Source: Ureibacillus thermosphaericus
GTDB lineage: Bacteria; Bacillota; Bacilli; Bacillales_A; Planococcaceae
Assembly (NCBI RefSeq): GCF_012396605.1
Contig: NZ_JAAXPW010000024.1
Location: 1-51,031 of the forward strand
Length of the DNA: 51,031 nucleotides
Reading direction: 5' to 3'
Shown here in pieces: positions 1 through 8,788 of this stretch. Both the position numbers and the translations under genes were made by a program. The notes under the pieces are model-generated. The model was not told the DNA's origin and did no database searches. It was given only the letters and a program-made list of their open reading frames with translations. Positions within the stretch are counted from its first letter, which is position 1, and each line of letters begins with the position of its first letter.

Positions 1-33
1 ATTTCGATTATTGTCAGTACGCTTCGATAACAT
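1..33 (-). CDS. possible 5' end of an unidentified gene running off the window
   Basis: A leftward reading frame opens with ATG at 33 and stays open for 11 codons to the window edge. It has a purine-rich GGGGG stretch about 9 bases upstream and a TATAAT on the same strand at 70-75. Too little protein is visible to identify it. In B. subtilis the neighbourhood of hemE holds pbpF and hmoB, but these 11 residues are not recognisably pbpF. It may be no gene at all. Confidence 0.25.
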   Translation of the reverse strand, partial: MLSKRTDNNRN

Positions 34-76
34 CCTAAATTTCCCCCGTTAACCAAGAATTCTATCCCTATTATAC

Positions 77-124
77 AAAAAAGCCTGTAGATTTGGCCCC
101 TAGTTAGGGACTTTGTCTACAAGC
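77..124 (-). terminator. rho-independent terminator of hmoB
   Basis: On the minus strand a 9-bp stem (83-91 with 116-124, one G-T pair) encloses a second CCCTA/TAGGG stem and is followed by six T residues (A77-A82 on the plus strand). It lies just beyond the hmoB stop codon. Confidence 0.75.
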
Positions 125-127
125 TGA

Positions 128-150
128 GCTGACTCAATACTTGAGTCAGC
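128..150. terminator. perfect 10-bp hairpin over the hmoB stop codon
   Basis: GCTGACTCAA at 128-137 pairs perfectly with TTGAGTCAGC at 141-150 across a 3-base loop. The plus-strand side runs into T-rich DNA (151-168), so it may end rightward transcripts, forming with the 77-124 hairpin a two-way termination zone. It overlaps the last codon and stop of hmoB. Confidence 0.45.
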
Positions 151-661
151 TTTCTTCATTATTTTTTTGTTTTGCGCCAGAATAAGTTGTAATGTATGTT
201 GCAGCATTAAAAATATTGTCTTTTTTTACTCCTACGGAAAAATGTTCGAGTTCATAAGCGAATGGATCGTATTTTTTCCATATGTCATAAGCACGTTTAT
301 TTGTCCATTGGAAGAGAATTATATATGTCTCAGATTTTTTTGGGCGTAGTATTCGATAAGCCATTAATCCAGTTTGATCTTTCATTCCGCCCAATCGCTG
401 TAAAATGTTTTTTTCAAAGACAGGTCGTCCTTCATCAGAAACTGGGATATGGTAAAAAGTAAAGAAACCTGCTTGTTGTAGTTCATTTAATCCATCTACC
501 ACTTCATATTTTCGCGGTGTTTGAAAGACGGTTTTTCTTTCAGTTTCATGTAGTAAAAGCGTTTCGTTTATGCCATACAAGATATACATATTTTCGTTTT
601 CATACTTATGATACAATTTTTCCATAAATTGTGGAGTTCCTGTCGTCATGTAAATATTCAT
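146..661 (-). CDS. hmoB: heme-degrading monooxygenase HmoB-like (TRAP/ABM family)
   Basis: The 171-residue product matches the size and layout of B. subtilis HmoB (YhgC) and the staphylococcal TRAP-like proteins: a divergent N-terminal half and a C-terminal antibiotic-biosynthesis-monooxygenase fold from about residue 65 (FFTFYHIPVSDEGRPVFEK) to 160. The family cleaves heme and releases iron in the cytoplasm. The start is fixed by AAGGAGG about 9 bases upstream (plus-strand CCTCCTT at 670-676). It diverges from the heme-synthesis operon, so synthesis and breakdown share one control region of about 300 bases. The family call is by motif recall; heme turnover is not proved by sequence alone. 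Confidence 0.8.
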   Translation of the reverse strand: MNIYMTTGTPQFMEKLYHKYENENMYILYGINETLLLHETERKTVFQTPRKYEVVDGLNELQQAGFFTFYHIPVSDEGRPVFEKNILQRLGGMKDQTGLMAYRILRPKKSETYIILFQWTNKRAYDIWKKYDPFAYELEHFSVGVKKDNIFNAATYITTYSGAKQKNNEES

Positions 662-754
662 ATTTTATTCCTCCTTAAATAATAAATGCGATTTATTGTC
701 TAAAATTTGTCATAATTTAAGTGAGAAAAATGTGCTATTTAAAGAACAATTTTA

Positions 755-766
755 TGACATTTGTCA
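755..766. promoter_or_regulatory. TGACA-TT-TGTCA palindrome between hmoB and hemE
   Basis: A 12-base near-perfect palindrome with 5-bp arms sits midway between the divergent hmoB and hemE genes. A further TTGTCA half-site lies at 707-712. It has the form of a dimeric repressor site, but it does not fit the Fur or PerR consensus. No convincing sigma-A promoter could be assigned in 662-964, which otherwise holds only the hairpin at 888-926. Confidence 0.3.
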
Positions 767-887
767 GAGAAAGCTATACAATGGTAAAGGAACAGTATAT
801 ATTGAAGGGTATCAATGATTAGTAGATTATTTGTAAGTATAAAGTTATTATTATGAATTGTAGCATTATATAGCGATGAAATTTGTA

Positions 888-926
888 GAAAAGTGAAAGA
901 TTGAAATCGATTTCATTGCACTTTTC
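888..926 (+). repeat. inverted repeat in the hemE leader
   Basis: GAAAAGTG (888-895) pairs with CACTTTTC (919-926), and an inner AAATCGATTT palindrome extends the structure. The hairpin ends about 20 bases before the hemE ribosome-binding site (GAGGGGAAGG). It could be a leader hairpin or protein site; no T-tract directly follows, so it is not a clear terminator. Confidence 0.35.
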
Positions 927-964
927 GTCAAATTGATTATTTTTGAGGGGAAGGTAAAGAAAAA

Positions 965-2020
965 ATGAGGCAAATAAACGACACACTGATTAGAGCAGCG
1001 AGAGGAGAACGAACGGAATATACTCCTGTTTGGTATATGCGTCAAGCAGGGCGCTCTCAACCAGAGTATCGAAAATTAAAAGAAAAATATTCACTGGAGG
1101 AAATTACTCAACAACCAGAACTTTGTGCATATGTAACAAGATTACCTGTGGAACAATATAACGTTGATGCCGCAATACTTTATAAAGATATCGTGACGCC
1201 TTTGCCTGGTATCGGGGTTGATGTAAAAATTCAAGCCGGTGTTGGACCAGTGATTTCAAACCCTATTAGAAGTGCGGAAGATGTTGAAAAGTTAGGGGAA
1301 TTTTATCCGAAAGAACATACTCCATACGTGCTTGAGACGATTAAAATTTTAACGGAAGAGCAATTGGATGTGCCGTTAATTGGATTTACAGGTGCTCCTT
1401 TTACTTTAGCTAGCTACATGATTGAAGGCGGTCCATCTCGAAATTACAGCAAGACAAAATCGTTCATGGTATCCGATCCAAAAGCTTGGTTTAAATTGAT
1501 GGATAAATTAGCAGATATGATTATTGCTGATATCACAGCTCAAGTGGAAGCTGGAGCTAGTGCAATTCAAGTGTTTGACTCTTGGGTTGGCGCATTGAAC
1601 GTTGAAGATTACCGAGTATTCATTAAACCAGTTATGACTCGCATTTTTGCAGAATTACGAAATCAAAATGTACCATTAATTTTATTTGGTGTGGGCGCAA
1701 GTCATTTAATCAACGAATGGAATGATTTACCGATTGATGTAATTGGACTTGACTGGCGCATGCCAATTCGAAAAGCTCGTGAACTAGGAGTAGAGAAAGC
1801 TGTTCAAGGAAACTTAGACCCTTCCATTTTATTAGCGGACTGGTCCGTAATTGAACGCAGAACAAAAGACATTATTGATCAAGGAATTGAAGTGCCAGGA
1901 CATATCTTTAATTTAGGACATGGTATATTCCCAGAAGTAAATCCGGAAGTATTAAAACGATTAACAGCATTGATTCATGATTATAGTCGTGAACGGATTG
2001 CAAAACTAAATAATGAATGA
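965..2020 (+). CDS. hemE: uroporphyrinogen III decarboxylase HemE
   Basis: This cytoplasmic enzyme removes four carboxyl groups from uroporphyrinogen III to give coproporphyrinogen III. The 351-residue length is normal. The N-terminal signature [16 protein letters not shown] (about residues 21-36) holds the substrate-binding arginines, and [17 protein letters not shown] (about 140-156) is the second family signature. It starts at ATG 965 behind GAGGGGAAGG. It is the first gene of hemE-hemH-hemY, and its stop lies about 28 bases before the preferred hemH start. Confidence 0.97.
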   Translation: MRQINDTLIRAARGERTEYTPVWYMRQAGRSQPEYRKLKEKYSLEEITQQPELCAYVTRLPVEQYNVDAAILYKDIVTPLPGIGVDVKIQAGVGPVISNPIRSAEDVEKLGEFYPKEHTPYVLETIKILTEEQLDVPLIGFTGAPFTLASYMIEGGPSRNYSKTKSFMVSDPKAWFKLMDKLADMIIADITAQVEAGASAIQVFDSWVGALNVEDYRVFIKPVMTRIFAELRNQNVPLILFGVGASHLINEWNDLPIDVIGLDWRMPIRKARELGVEKAVQGNLDPSILLADWSVIERRTKDIIDQGIEVPGHIFNLGHGIFPEVNPEVLKRLTALIHDYSRERIAKLNNE

Positions 2021-2048
2021 TGAAAAAAATTTTTTTGAGGTGAAAACA

Positions 2049-2981
2049 TTGAAACCAGTACACGGTCTACTAGTAATGGCTTATGGAACGCCATATAAAG
2101 AAGAAGATATTGAAAGATATTACACACATATTCGTCATGGACGAAAGCCTTCTGATGAACATTTAGAGGATTTAAAAGCTCGTTATAAGGCGATTGGCGG
2201 AATTTCTCCTCTTGCAGAAATGACTAAAAAACAAGCAGAAGCACTTGTCAATCGATTAAATGAAGTACAAGACGAAGTGGAATATAAACTTTATATTGGA
2301 TTAAAACATATTGAACCATTTATTGAAGATGCAGTCGAAGAAATGGTGAAAGATGGAATTCGAGAAGCCGTTTCGATTGTATTGGCGCCTCATTTTTCAA
2401 CGTTTTCTATTAAATCATATAATGGTCGAGCGAAAGAAGCTGCTGAAAAATTAGGCGGTACACTAAACATCACTTCAGTAGAAGCATGGTATGATGAACC
2501 GAAATTTATTGAATATTGGTCACAAGCGATCCTAGCAGAATTTGATAAAATGACGGAGGAAGAAAGAGAAAAAGCTTGTGTAATTGTTTCCAACCATTCA
2601 CTGCCAGAAAAAATTAAAAATTTGGGCGACCCATATGAGGAACAGCTCATTGAAACGGCTCGTTTGATTCAAGAAAAAACGGGGATTCAAAATATTGAAA
2701 TTGGATGGCAATCTGCAGGACAAACTCCTGAACCGTGGCTTGGTCCAGATGTTCAAGATTTGACTCGAGAACTTTATGAGAAAAAAGGATACCGTTCGTT
2801 CGTATATGCACCAGTCGGTTTCGTAACAGAGCATTTGGAAGTTTTATATGACAACGATATTGAATGTAAAGATGTATGTGATGAGCTGGGGGCGCATTAC
2901 TATCGCCCACCAATGCCAAGTACCCATCCTTTATTTATCGATGCGATGGTAGATGCCATTTTTAAAAAGTTAGAGAAATAA
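2049..2981 (+). CDS. hemH: coproporphyrin/protoporphyrin ferrochelatase HemH (CpfC)
   Basis: The enzyme inserts ferrous iron into the porphyrin ring; in Firmicutes the substrate is coproporphyrin III. The protein opens with [21 protein letters not shown], close to the B. subtilis enzyme, and keeps the [18 protein letters not shown] block and the SNHSLPEKI segment with the catalytic-site histidine. I place the start at TTG 2049: TGAGGTG lies 7 bases upstream, and this gives 310 residues, the usual family length. An ATG at 2013 overlaps hemE, has no ribosome-binding site and adds 12 residues foreign to the family. Confidence 0.93.
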   Translation: MKPVHGLLVMAYGTPYKEEDIERYYTHIRHGRKPSDEHLEDLKARYKAIGGISPLAEMTKKQAEALVNRLNEVQDEVEYKLYIGLKHIEPFIEDAVEEMVKDGIREAVSIVLAPHFSTFSIKSYNGRAKEAAEKLGGTLNITSVEAWYDEPKFIEYWSQAILAEFDKMTEEEREKACVIVSNHSLPEKIKNLGDPYEEQLIETARLIQEKTGIQNIEIGWQSAGQTPEPWLGPDVQDLTRELYEKKGYRSFVYAPVGFVTEHLEVLYDNDIECKDVCDELGAHYYRPPMPSTHPLFIDAMVDAIFKKLEK

Positions 2982-2990
2982 TAGAAAGTG

Positions 2991-4418
2991 ATGATGAGGG
3001 TGACGATTAGAAAGAAAATTGCTGTAATTGGCGGCGGTATAACGGGATTAACAGCAGCGTTCTATTTAGATAAGTGTGCACGGGAAAATCACTTACCATT
3101 AGATGTGGTGTTAATCGAATCTTCATTACGATTAGGTGGTAAAATCCAAACGTTAAGGAAAGATGGATTCATTATTGAACGGGGTCCGGAATCTTTTATT
3201 GATCATGATGAGAGCATGATTGAAATAACCAAACATTTAGGCATTCAAGATGAAGTTGTATGCAATAGAGAAGGTCAAACTTATGTGGCTGTAGGTAAAC
3301 ACCTATATCCAATTCCGAAAAGCATTTTGTTTGGTGGAGCACCTATTGTCCCCTCATTATTAACTTCTGGGATTGTTTCATTAAGTGGAAAATTTCGTGC
3401 TGCAGGAGATTTATTATTGCCTAAAACTAAAGAAGATAAGGATGAACCGATTGGGGACTTTTTCCGGCGCCGTTTTGGGAAAGAAGTAGTTGAAAATTTA
3501 GTGGAGCCGCTGCTAGCAGGTACTTTTGCAGGAGACATTGATCGGTTGAGTATCCAATCAATGTTTCCTGAAATATATGAAATGGAAAAACAATATCGTA
3601 GCTTAATTTATGGAATGAAAAAAACGCAATTTTCATTACTTCATAGTCAGGTGAAAGGGTTTCAAACTTTCAAAAATGGCTTGGAAACTTTAGTGGAAAA
3701 AATAGAGGAACATTTACCGCCTAAATCGATTTTAAAAGGAGTCAAAGTTGAATCGATTGATAAATTGCAAGATGGGACACTACAAATCTACTTTAATAAT
3801 ATTGCTCCATTAAAATGCCATGCAGTGATTGTGACAACGCCTTTAAATGAAGCGAAAAAAATGTTTGAGCATTACGGATTTTTTCATGAAATACCCGATA
3901 TGAACTATGCAACGATTGCAACGGTAACGATGGCTTTTCAAAAATTAGAAAATCAGCTTTATGAAGATGCAATTAATTTTTATTTCTCGAGAAATAGTGA
4001 TATTTCAATTACGACTTGTACATGGTGTAATCATAAATGGGACAATGTAGCTCCAGCTGGATATGATTTACTCCGAACGTATATTGGTCGTGTAGGGGAT
4101 GAAGCAATCGTTGAATTGTCGGATGCAGATATAGAAAAAACGGTTCTTCATGATTTAGAGAAATCTCTTGGCATTAAGCAACAACCTCAATTTACGGTAG
4201 TTTCTCGCTGGAAGCAATCAATGCCACAATATACGGTTGGCCATGAGAAACGTTTGCAGAAAATGAGAGAAATCCTGAAGAAAGAATTCCCTCATGTTAA
4301 ATTAGCCGGAAGTTCTTATGAAGGAATCAGTGTTCCAGATTGTGTATCGCAAGGAAAACAGGCTGCACGTGAAATCATGTCGGAATTATTTCATGAAGAG
4401 TCTAGTATTTTAGCGTAA
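2991..4418 (+). CDS. hemY: coproporphyrinogen III oxidase HemY (CgoX)
   Basis: An FAD-dependent oxidase that turns coproporphyrinogen III into coproporphyrin III in the Gram-positive heme route. The N-terminal dinucleotide fold is IAVIGGGITGLTAAFYL, followed by LRLGGKIQT and FIIERGPESF; the C-terminus has the FAD-contacting LAGSSYEGISVPDCVSQGK. About 475 residues is normal. Start choice is uncertain among GTG 2988, ATG 2991, ATG 2994 and GTG 3000, all with weak ribosome-binding sites; ATG 2991 is a compromise. It is the last gene of the operon, 9 bases after hemH, and is followed by a terminator at 4484-4545. Confidence 0.93.
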   Translation: MMRVTIRKKIAVIGGGITGLTAAFYLDKCARENHLPLDVVLIESSLRLGGKIQTLRKDGFIIERGPESFIDHDESMIEITKHLGIQDEVVCNREGQTYVAVGKHLYPIPKSILFGGAPIVPSLLTSGIVSLSGKFRAAGDLLLPKTKEDKDEPIGDFFRRRFGKEVVENLVEPLLAGTFAGDIDRLSIQSMFPEIYEMEKQYRSLIYGMKKTQFSLLHSQVKGFQTFKNGLETLVEKIEEHLPPKSILKGVKVESIDKLQDGTLQIYFNNIAPLKCHAVIVTTPLNEAKKMFEHYGFFHEIPDMNYATIATVTMAFQKLENQLYEDAINFYFSRNSDISITTCTWCNHKWDNVAPAGYDLLRTYIGRVGDEAIVELSDADIEKTVLHDLEKSLGIKQQPQFTVVSRWKQSMPQYTVGHEKRLQKMREILKKEFPHVKLAGSSYEGISVPDCVSQGKQAAREIMSELFHEESSILA

Positions 4419-4483
4419 TAATGTGATGGTAGCAGAGTAAAAAAATTGCTGAACAGTTTTATGGTATCTCATCATTCACTAGT

Positions 4484-4545
4484 TAAAGTGCTGCTCCGGA
4501 ATGTCAATATTCATTGACTTTCGGAACAGCACTTTTCGTATTTTT
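4484..4545 (+). terminator. terminator of hemEHY
   Basis: Long imperfect hairpin: AAAGTGCTG pairs with CAGCACTTT, then TCCG with CGGA, then TGTCAA with TTGACT around a short loop, followed by TTTTCGTATTTTT. It closes the heme operon before the tandem repeat array. Confidence 0.8.
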
Positions 4546-4577
4546 AGTAGGAACTGGAAAAGCTAATAATGCATATG

Positions 4578-5075
4578 AAATGCACGTGCAAATGAGGTAA
4601 ATACACGGGAAAAAAGGTCAAGTGCAAGTGCGTAGGATAAGTGCACGAGCTTGGGGGTTAAGTGCACAAGTGCGTTGGTTAAGTGCACGAGCGGAGAAGT
4701 TATGTGCACAAGTGCGTTGGTTAAGTGCACGAGCTTGAGTGTTAAATACACAAGTGCGTTGGTTAAGTGCACGAGCTTGAGTTTAAGTGCACGAGTGCGT
4801 AGGATAAGTGCACGAGCTTGAGTTTAAGTGCACAAGTGCGTAGGATAAGTGCACGAGCTTGAGTTTAAGTGCACAAGTGCGTAGGATAAGTGCACGAGCT
4901 TGGGGGTTAAGTGCACAAGTGTGGGGTTAAATGCACGAGCGGAGGAGTTATATGCACAAGTTTGAAGGATAAGTACACGAGAACGGGTATCATAAACACA
5001 AACGCGAGGATTATTTGCACAAGCCGAAGTTGCATCTGCACAAGCCGAAATAGTATCGACACAAATTTTAGCTAT
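4578..5075. repeat. tandem array of about 24 copies of a 21-bp unit with a GTGCAC core
   Basis: Units of 21 bp (a few of 20) run head to tail with no spacers. Nearly all begin AAGTGCAC(G/A)AG; the palindromic GTGCAC is the best-kept part. Two subtypes alternate, one ending GCTTGAGTTT and one ending TGCGTAGGAT or TGCGTTGGTT, giving a clear 41-42-bp dimer between about 4720 and 4920. Both ends decay gradually, as in an array growing from the middle. Because 21 is a multiple of three, several frames stay open and give false repetitive proteins. It lies between the heme terminator and the lipoprotein-sensor operon; the last degenerate unit ends in TATAAT (5073-5078), possibly that operon's -10. 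Confidence 0.9.
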
Positions 5076-5161
5076 AATAAATAAAAAAATTGAATTGATT
5101 GTCAAATTTATTTCATTCAAACTTCACAATTTTTCATTACTATAGAACTTGGGGTGATTGT

Positions 5162-6115
5162 TTGAAAAGATGGATAACCTTCATAATCATTTTCTGTTTT
5201 TGGATATTACAAGGATGTGAAGATGAGCGTTTTCAATCGATAAATCAACATCAATCCTTTGTTGCTTCTCTAAATATAATAGATCCTTCCCTTGATTTTT
5301 TTGATTCGAAAGGTGAACGAATTGCAACATGGAAATTCGATAAATCATATACTGGTGCAACGCTAATTCCTTACGATCGACTTGTGCTATACGGGCATCA
5401 ACTAAATGAAATCGATATTTATGAGCTATCCACAGGAAAATTAATTCAGTCGATTGAAACGGGGATAGGAACAACAAATGCCTATTACGATCAAGAAGAA
5501 CATTTACTGTTCATTACCAATAGTAAACATAATACAGTCACTTCCTTTAATGAACATGGAAAAAAACAAGGAGAACTTCGTTTAACGGATTATCCAATGT
5601 CAATGGATAGTCATCAAGGGAAATTATATATTATCAACTACAAGGCACCTGTACTTTCAGTTGTAGATATAAAATCAATGACATTGGTTGATGAATGGAG
5701 TATAGATAAATCATCTAGTGGTTTAATGATTGTGGAAGAAACAAACACCCTTTGGATAGGTGGACACGGCGCTGGAAGTCGTCCAAATCAAGTTGTAAAA
5801 GTACATGATTTAAAAACGGGGCAGTTCATTCAAGAAATTCAAGTTTCCCATATGCCTGTTGGATTTACTAGAAATGAAGATATTATCTACATCACGAATC
5901 ATGGCTCAAATGAATTGTTTGCTTGTGATGTGAAGGGTAATGTGTTATGGAGAAAAGAAGTAGGTGCAAACCCATTTGCTGTAGCTTCTTTTAAAGATCA
6001 AATTATCGTTGCTGGCTTTGACGACAATCAAATTTATTTTATACAAAATGGGGAGATACAGAAATCGGTTTCCACCGAACATGGACCGTTCCAGCTGCTA
6101 GTGAGGGAGGTTTGA
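5162..6115 (+). CDS. predicted beta-propeller lipoprotein (YncE-like)
   Basis: The 317-residue product opens with a short lipoprotein signal peptide (KRW, then hydrophobic ITFIIIFCFWI, then lipobox LQGC), so it should be lipid-anchored outside the membrane. The rest consists of repeats of about 40 residues rich in D-L-K-T-G and N-x-I-Y-I-T turns, typical of YncE/quinoprotein-like beta-propellers. The start is TTG 5162 behind GGGGTG; longer forms would bury the signal peptide. It ends 2 bases before a response regulator gene, so it is probably part of, or sensed by, that signalling system. Ligand unknown. Confidence 0.7.
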   Translation: MKRWITFIIIFCFWILQGCEDERFQSINQHQSFVASLNIIDPSLDFFDSKGERIATWKFDKSYTGATLIPYDRLVLYGHQLNEIDIYELSTGKLIQSIETGIGTTNAYYDQEEHLLFITNSKHNTVTSFNEHGKKQGELRLTDYPMSMDSHQGKLYIINYKAPVLSVVDIKSMTLVDEWSIDKSSSGLMIVEETNTLWIGGHGAGSRPNQVVKVHDLKTGQFIQEIQVSHMPVGFTRNEDIIYITNHGSNELFACDVKGNVLWRKEVGANPFAVASFKDQIIVAGFDDNQIYFIQNGEIQKSVSTEHGPFQLLVREV

Positions 6116-6117
6116 AG

Positions 6118-6795
6118 ATGCCGACAGTACTAATCATAGATGATGAACAAGATATGAGAAATTTAATAGAAGTGATGCTTTCTAAATCCTTTTTTCATAC
6201 AATCGCCGTTGAAAGTGGAAAAGATGCTTATCCAATAATCGAATCAAATGAAGCGGATATCGTCCTTCTGGATGTCATGATGCCCAATGAAGACGGATTT
6301 CTTGTCTGCCAAAAAATCCGTAATATTTCTTCCGTACCAATAATCTTTTTAACAGCAAGAGATGGCAATGAAGACAAAGTGAAAGGTTTGACAATCGGTG
6401 GGGATGATTACATCGTGAAACCTTTCACTGCTAGCGAATTAGTTGCCAGAATACAGGCAGTTTTAAGAAGGACGGGCTTAAATAGACAACCGATTCTTGA
6501 AAGAGGGGTTATTAAGTTAGATGAAGTCTCTCGAAAAGTGTATGTCAACAATCAAAAAGTAACATTAACATTAAAAGAATTCGATTTGCTTCAATTATTT
6601 ATGAAAAATCCAAGTACAGTTTTTTCCCGCGAACAATTATTAGAGAAGATTTGGGAGATTGATTATGATGGTGGGACGAGGACGGTCGATACCCATATTA
6701 AAACATTAAGATTAAAATTAGGGAAAATTTCAAAGGAGGCAAGCGACTACATCCAAACAGTGTGGGGGATTGGCTATCGCTTCGAACTAGTATGA
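6118..6795 (+). CDS. OmpR/PhoB-family response regulator
   Basis: A 225-residue DNA-binding response regulator. The receiver domain (about 1-115) has the acidic pair IIDDE, the phospho-acceptor aspartate in IVLLDVMMP, the threonine in FLTARD and the lysine in IVKPFT. The C-terminal winged helix (about 128-223) includes LTLKEFDLLQLF and ends in TVWGIGYRFE. ATG 6118 is 7 bases after GGAGG; an earlier TTG at 6112 is too close to it. It overlaps the kinase gene by ATGA. Targets are unknown; autoregulation of the 5162-8697 operon is a reasonable guess. Confidence 0.93.
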   Translation: MPTVLIIDDEQDMRNLIEVMLSKSFFHTIAVESGKDAYPIIESNEADIVLLDVMMPNEDGFLVCQKIRNISSVPIIFLTARDGNEDKVKGLTIGGDDYIVKPFTASELVARIQAVLRRTGLNRQPILERGVIKLDEVSRKVYVNNQKVTLTLKEFDLLQLFMKNPSTVFSREQLLEKIWEIDYDGGTRTVDTHIKTLRLKLGKISKEASDYIQTVWGIGYRFELV

Positions 6796-8177
6796 GAAAG
6801 TTATCAACAAAAATTTGGGTATTAATCATTGCTTACTTAATGGTGACCATCGTATTTATGTATCTATTTGCAGATTTTCTCTATGAACAATTTTATGTGG
6901 AAGATACAAAAAGCGAGATGATGGAGATTGGTGAAAACATCCAATCCATGTATACAGGTGGTAAAGTAACCGATGAATATGTGGAGATGGTTGAAGCGTT
7001 TAATATGCATTCGAACTATCATATATTTGCAGTCCGGAACCCTCGTGAACTAAGTGCTTGCGTCCCTTTTGAAATCGATTATAATACGTTGATTGGTCCG
7101 AACGAACGGCGGATTTTATTAAATGGAGAGACTGTTACAAAAATCGGATACGAAGAGCGATTCAAGCGAGAAGTGGTTTCGGTGATATTGCCACTCACGG
7201 ATCAAAAAAGATTGGAAGGAATTATTTATATTTATTATCCTTTGGCAAAAATTACTGAATTAGCTAAAAATGAAGTGGCTATATTGATGGTGGGAGGATT
7301 GCTTTTTACTCTCGTCATTGCCATTTTTGTTTATAAAAGTTTACAGCGAATCATGCGTCCGCTCAATGAATTGCAACGAGCAGTAGAACAAATGTCAGAA
7401 GGGGATTACAGTGCAAGGGTAAAGGTGACTTCAAAAGATGAAGTCGGAATGCTGTCAGAAGCATTTAACCATATGGCAGAAGCGATTCAACGAGAAGACG
7501 AAAAACAAAAATCCTTCTTAGCAACCGTTTCTCATGAATTACGTACACCAATTAGTTATATTAAAGGTTATAGTGAGGCTATTCAGCAACAACTATTAGT
7601 AGGAAAAGAACGAGATGAGGCAATGGAGCTAATTCATCGTGAAGCGAATCGCATGGAACGCATGACAAACGAATTGCTTCAGCTTGTTAGAAAAGATAGT
7701 GAAGAAATCGAACTGTTTCCGATTGTTTTATCCGAGACCATTCGGGAGTCAATTAAGCTATTGGAAGGACAAGCTCATGAAAAGAACATTATCATTGCAA
7801 CAAACCTAGACGACAATATAATTGTCCAAGGGGATGAAGAAAAATTAAAACGAATTTTCATTAACGTGATTGAAAATGCAATACGCTACTCAAATGAAAA
7901 TGGCAAAGTCGCCATCAATTGTTATCAATCTAATCATCATGCAATCATCGAGTTTCAAGATGAAGGAATCGGCATTCCAGCAGAAGATCTCCCTCATGTG
8001 ACCGAAAGATTCTACCGGGTCAATAAGGCGCGAAGTCGATTTGACGGTGGGGCAGGATTAGGATTATCAATAGTAGAGCAATTGGTGAAGTTACATGATG
8101 GAAAATTGCATATAGATAGTGTTCTCGGAAAAGGAACGCTTGTGAAAATATCATTACCAATAATGGAGGAAGATTAA
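6792..8177 (+). CDS. membrane sensor histidine kinase with HAMP domain
   Basis: About 461 residues: transmembrane helix 1 near 8-28, an extracellular sensor segment of about 130 residues, helix 2 near 162-184, HAMP, then a dimerisation/phospho-acceptor helix with SHELRTP and an ATPase domain with NVIENAIRYS, DEGIGIP and GAGLGLSIV. It partners the regulator just upstream (ATGA overlap at 6792-6795). No strong ribosome-binding site precedes ATG 6792, so translation probably depends on coupling. The extracellular part has a lone cysteine (SACVPF) and matches no named sensor fold I recognise. The flanking lipoproteins suggest an envelope or metal signal. Confidence 0.93.
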   Translation: MRKLSTKIWVLIIAYLMVTIVFMYLFADFLYEQFYVEDTKSEMMEIGENIQSMYTGGKVTDEYVEMVEAFNMHSNYHIFAVRNPRELSACVPFEIDYNTLIGPNERRILLNGETVTKIGYEERFKREVVSVILPLTDQKRLEGIIYIYYPLAKITELAKNEVAILMVGGLLFTLVIAIFVYKSLQRIMRPLNELQRAVEQMSEGDYSARVKVTSKDEVGMLSEAFNHMAEAIQREDEKQKSFLATVSHELRTPISYIKGYSEAIQQQLLVGKERDEAMELIHREANRMERMTNELLQLVRKDSEEIELFPIVLSETIRESIKLLEGQAHEKNIIIATNLDDNIIVQGDEEKLKRIFINVIENAIRYSNENGKVAINCYQSNHHAIIEFQDEGIGIPAEDLPHVTERFYRVNKARSRFDGGAGLGLSIVEQLVKLHDGKLHIDSVLGKGTLVKISLPIMEED

Positions 8178-8178
8178 T

Positions 8179-8697
8179 ATGAAAAAAATGTTGATTACAT
8201 TATTAGCTGTACCAATGTTGATGATGGGGTGTTCATCAAATGAACCGGAAGTTGATACAAATGAAGAACCAATTGATGTATCCGATTTGGAAGTAAAAGT
8301 AGAAATTTTAACGCCTACAGAAGTGAAAGTCGGAGAACCGGTGGAACTAGCTGCTCATGTAACACAAAACAATGAAAATGTGGAGGATGCAGATGAAGTA
8401 AAATTTGAAGTTTGGGAATCAGGATTGCGCGATCATGGAACAATGATTACAGGGGAACATGTCGGTGATGGTGTTTATAAAGCAGAATATACTTTTGATC
8501 ATGATGGCGTTTATTATATGTATGCACATACGACAGCTCGCGGCTTACATGTCATGCCGAAACAACAAATCGTGGCAGGAGAGCCGGATATGGATAAAGT
8601 AATCCCAGAAGAAGATACTTCAAAAGAGGATACTGAACAAATGCAACACGATCATAGTCAGCATGGACATGGAGATTCTCATGGAAGTAATCACTAG
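8179..8697 (+). CDS. FixH/YtkA-like lipoprotein with a histidine-rich tail
   Basis: A 172-residue exported protein with lipobox MMGC at residues 15-18. Residues about 38-130 resemble the immunoglobulin-like YtkA/FixH domain (VKVEILTPTEVKVGEPVEL, then DGVYKAEYTFDHDGVYYMYAH). An acidic linker leads to a C-terminal tail with HDHSQHGHGDSHGSNH, a likely metal-binding stretch. It starts at ATG 8179 after GGAGG, one base after the kinase stop, and is the last gene before a terminator. Copper or another metal as ligand is inference from the His-rich tail and from FixH-like domains occurring near copper and oxidase genes. Confidence 0.75.
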   Translation: MKKMLITLLAVPMLMMGCSSNEPEVDTNEEPIDVSDLEVKVEILTPTEVKVGEPVELAAHVTQNNENVEDADEVKFEVWESGLRDHGTMITGEHVGDGVYKAEYTFDHDGVYYMYAHTTARGLHVMPKQQIVAGEPDMDKVIPEEDTSKEDTEQMQHDHSQHGHGDSHGSNH

Positions 8698-8736
8698 TTT
8701 CAAATAATGAAAAATAATATACACTTCAGAAATGAA

Positions 8737-8788
8737 AGCCTGTGAAATTTTACGTTTCGTAAAAATTTCACAGGCTATGATATTTTTT
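8737..8788 (+). terminator. terminator of the lipoprotein-sensor operon
   Basis: AGCCTGTGAAATTTT pairs with its complement ending at about 8775 around a short loop; TATTTTTT follows. From 8789 to 8967 I see no gene, only AT-rich DNA with a small AGTGAA/TTCACT hairpin just before the next gene. Confidence 0.8.

Noticed and set aside
4578-5075. CRISPR array
   Set aside because: Units are joined directly with no unique spacers, and no cas genes are nearby.
4563-5120. Two leftward frames (4563-4772 and 4824-5120) encoding repetitive peptides such as VHLTNAL
   Set aside because: They exist only because the 21-bp repeat equals seven codons; no ribosome-binding site, and the same array is open in other frames.
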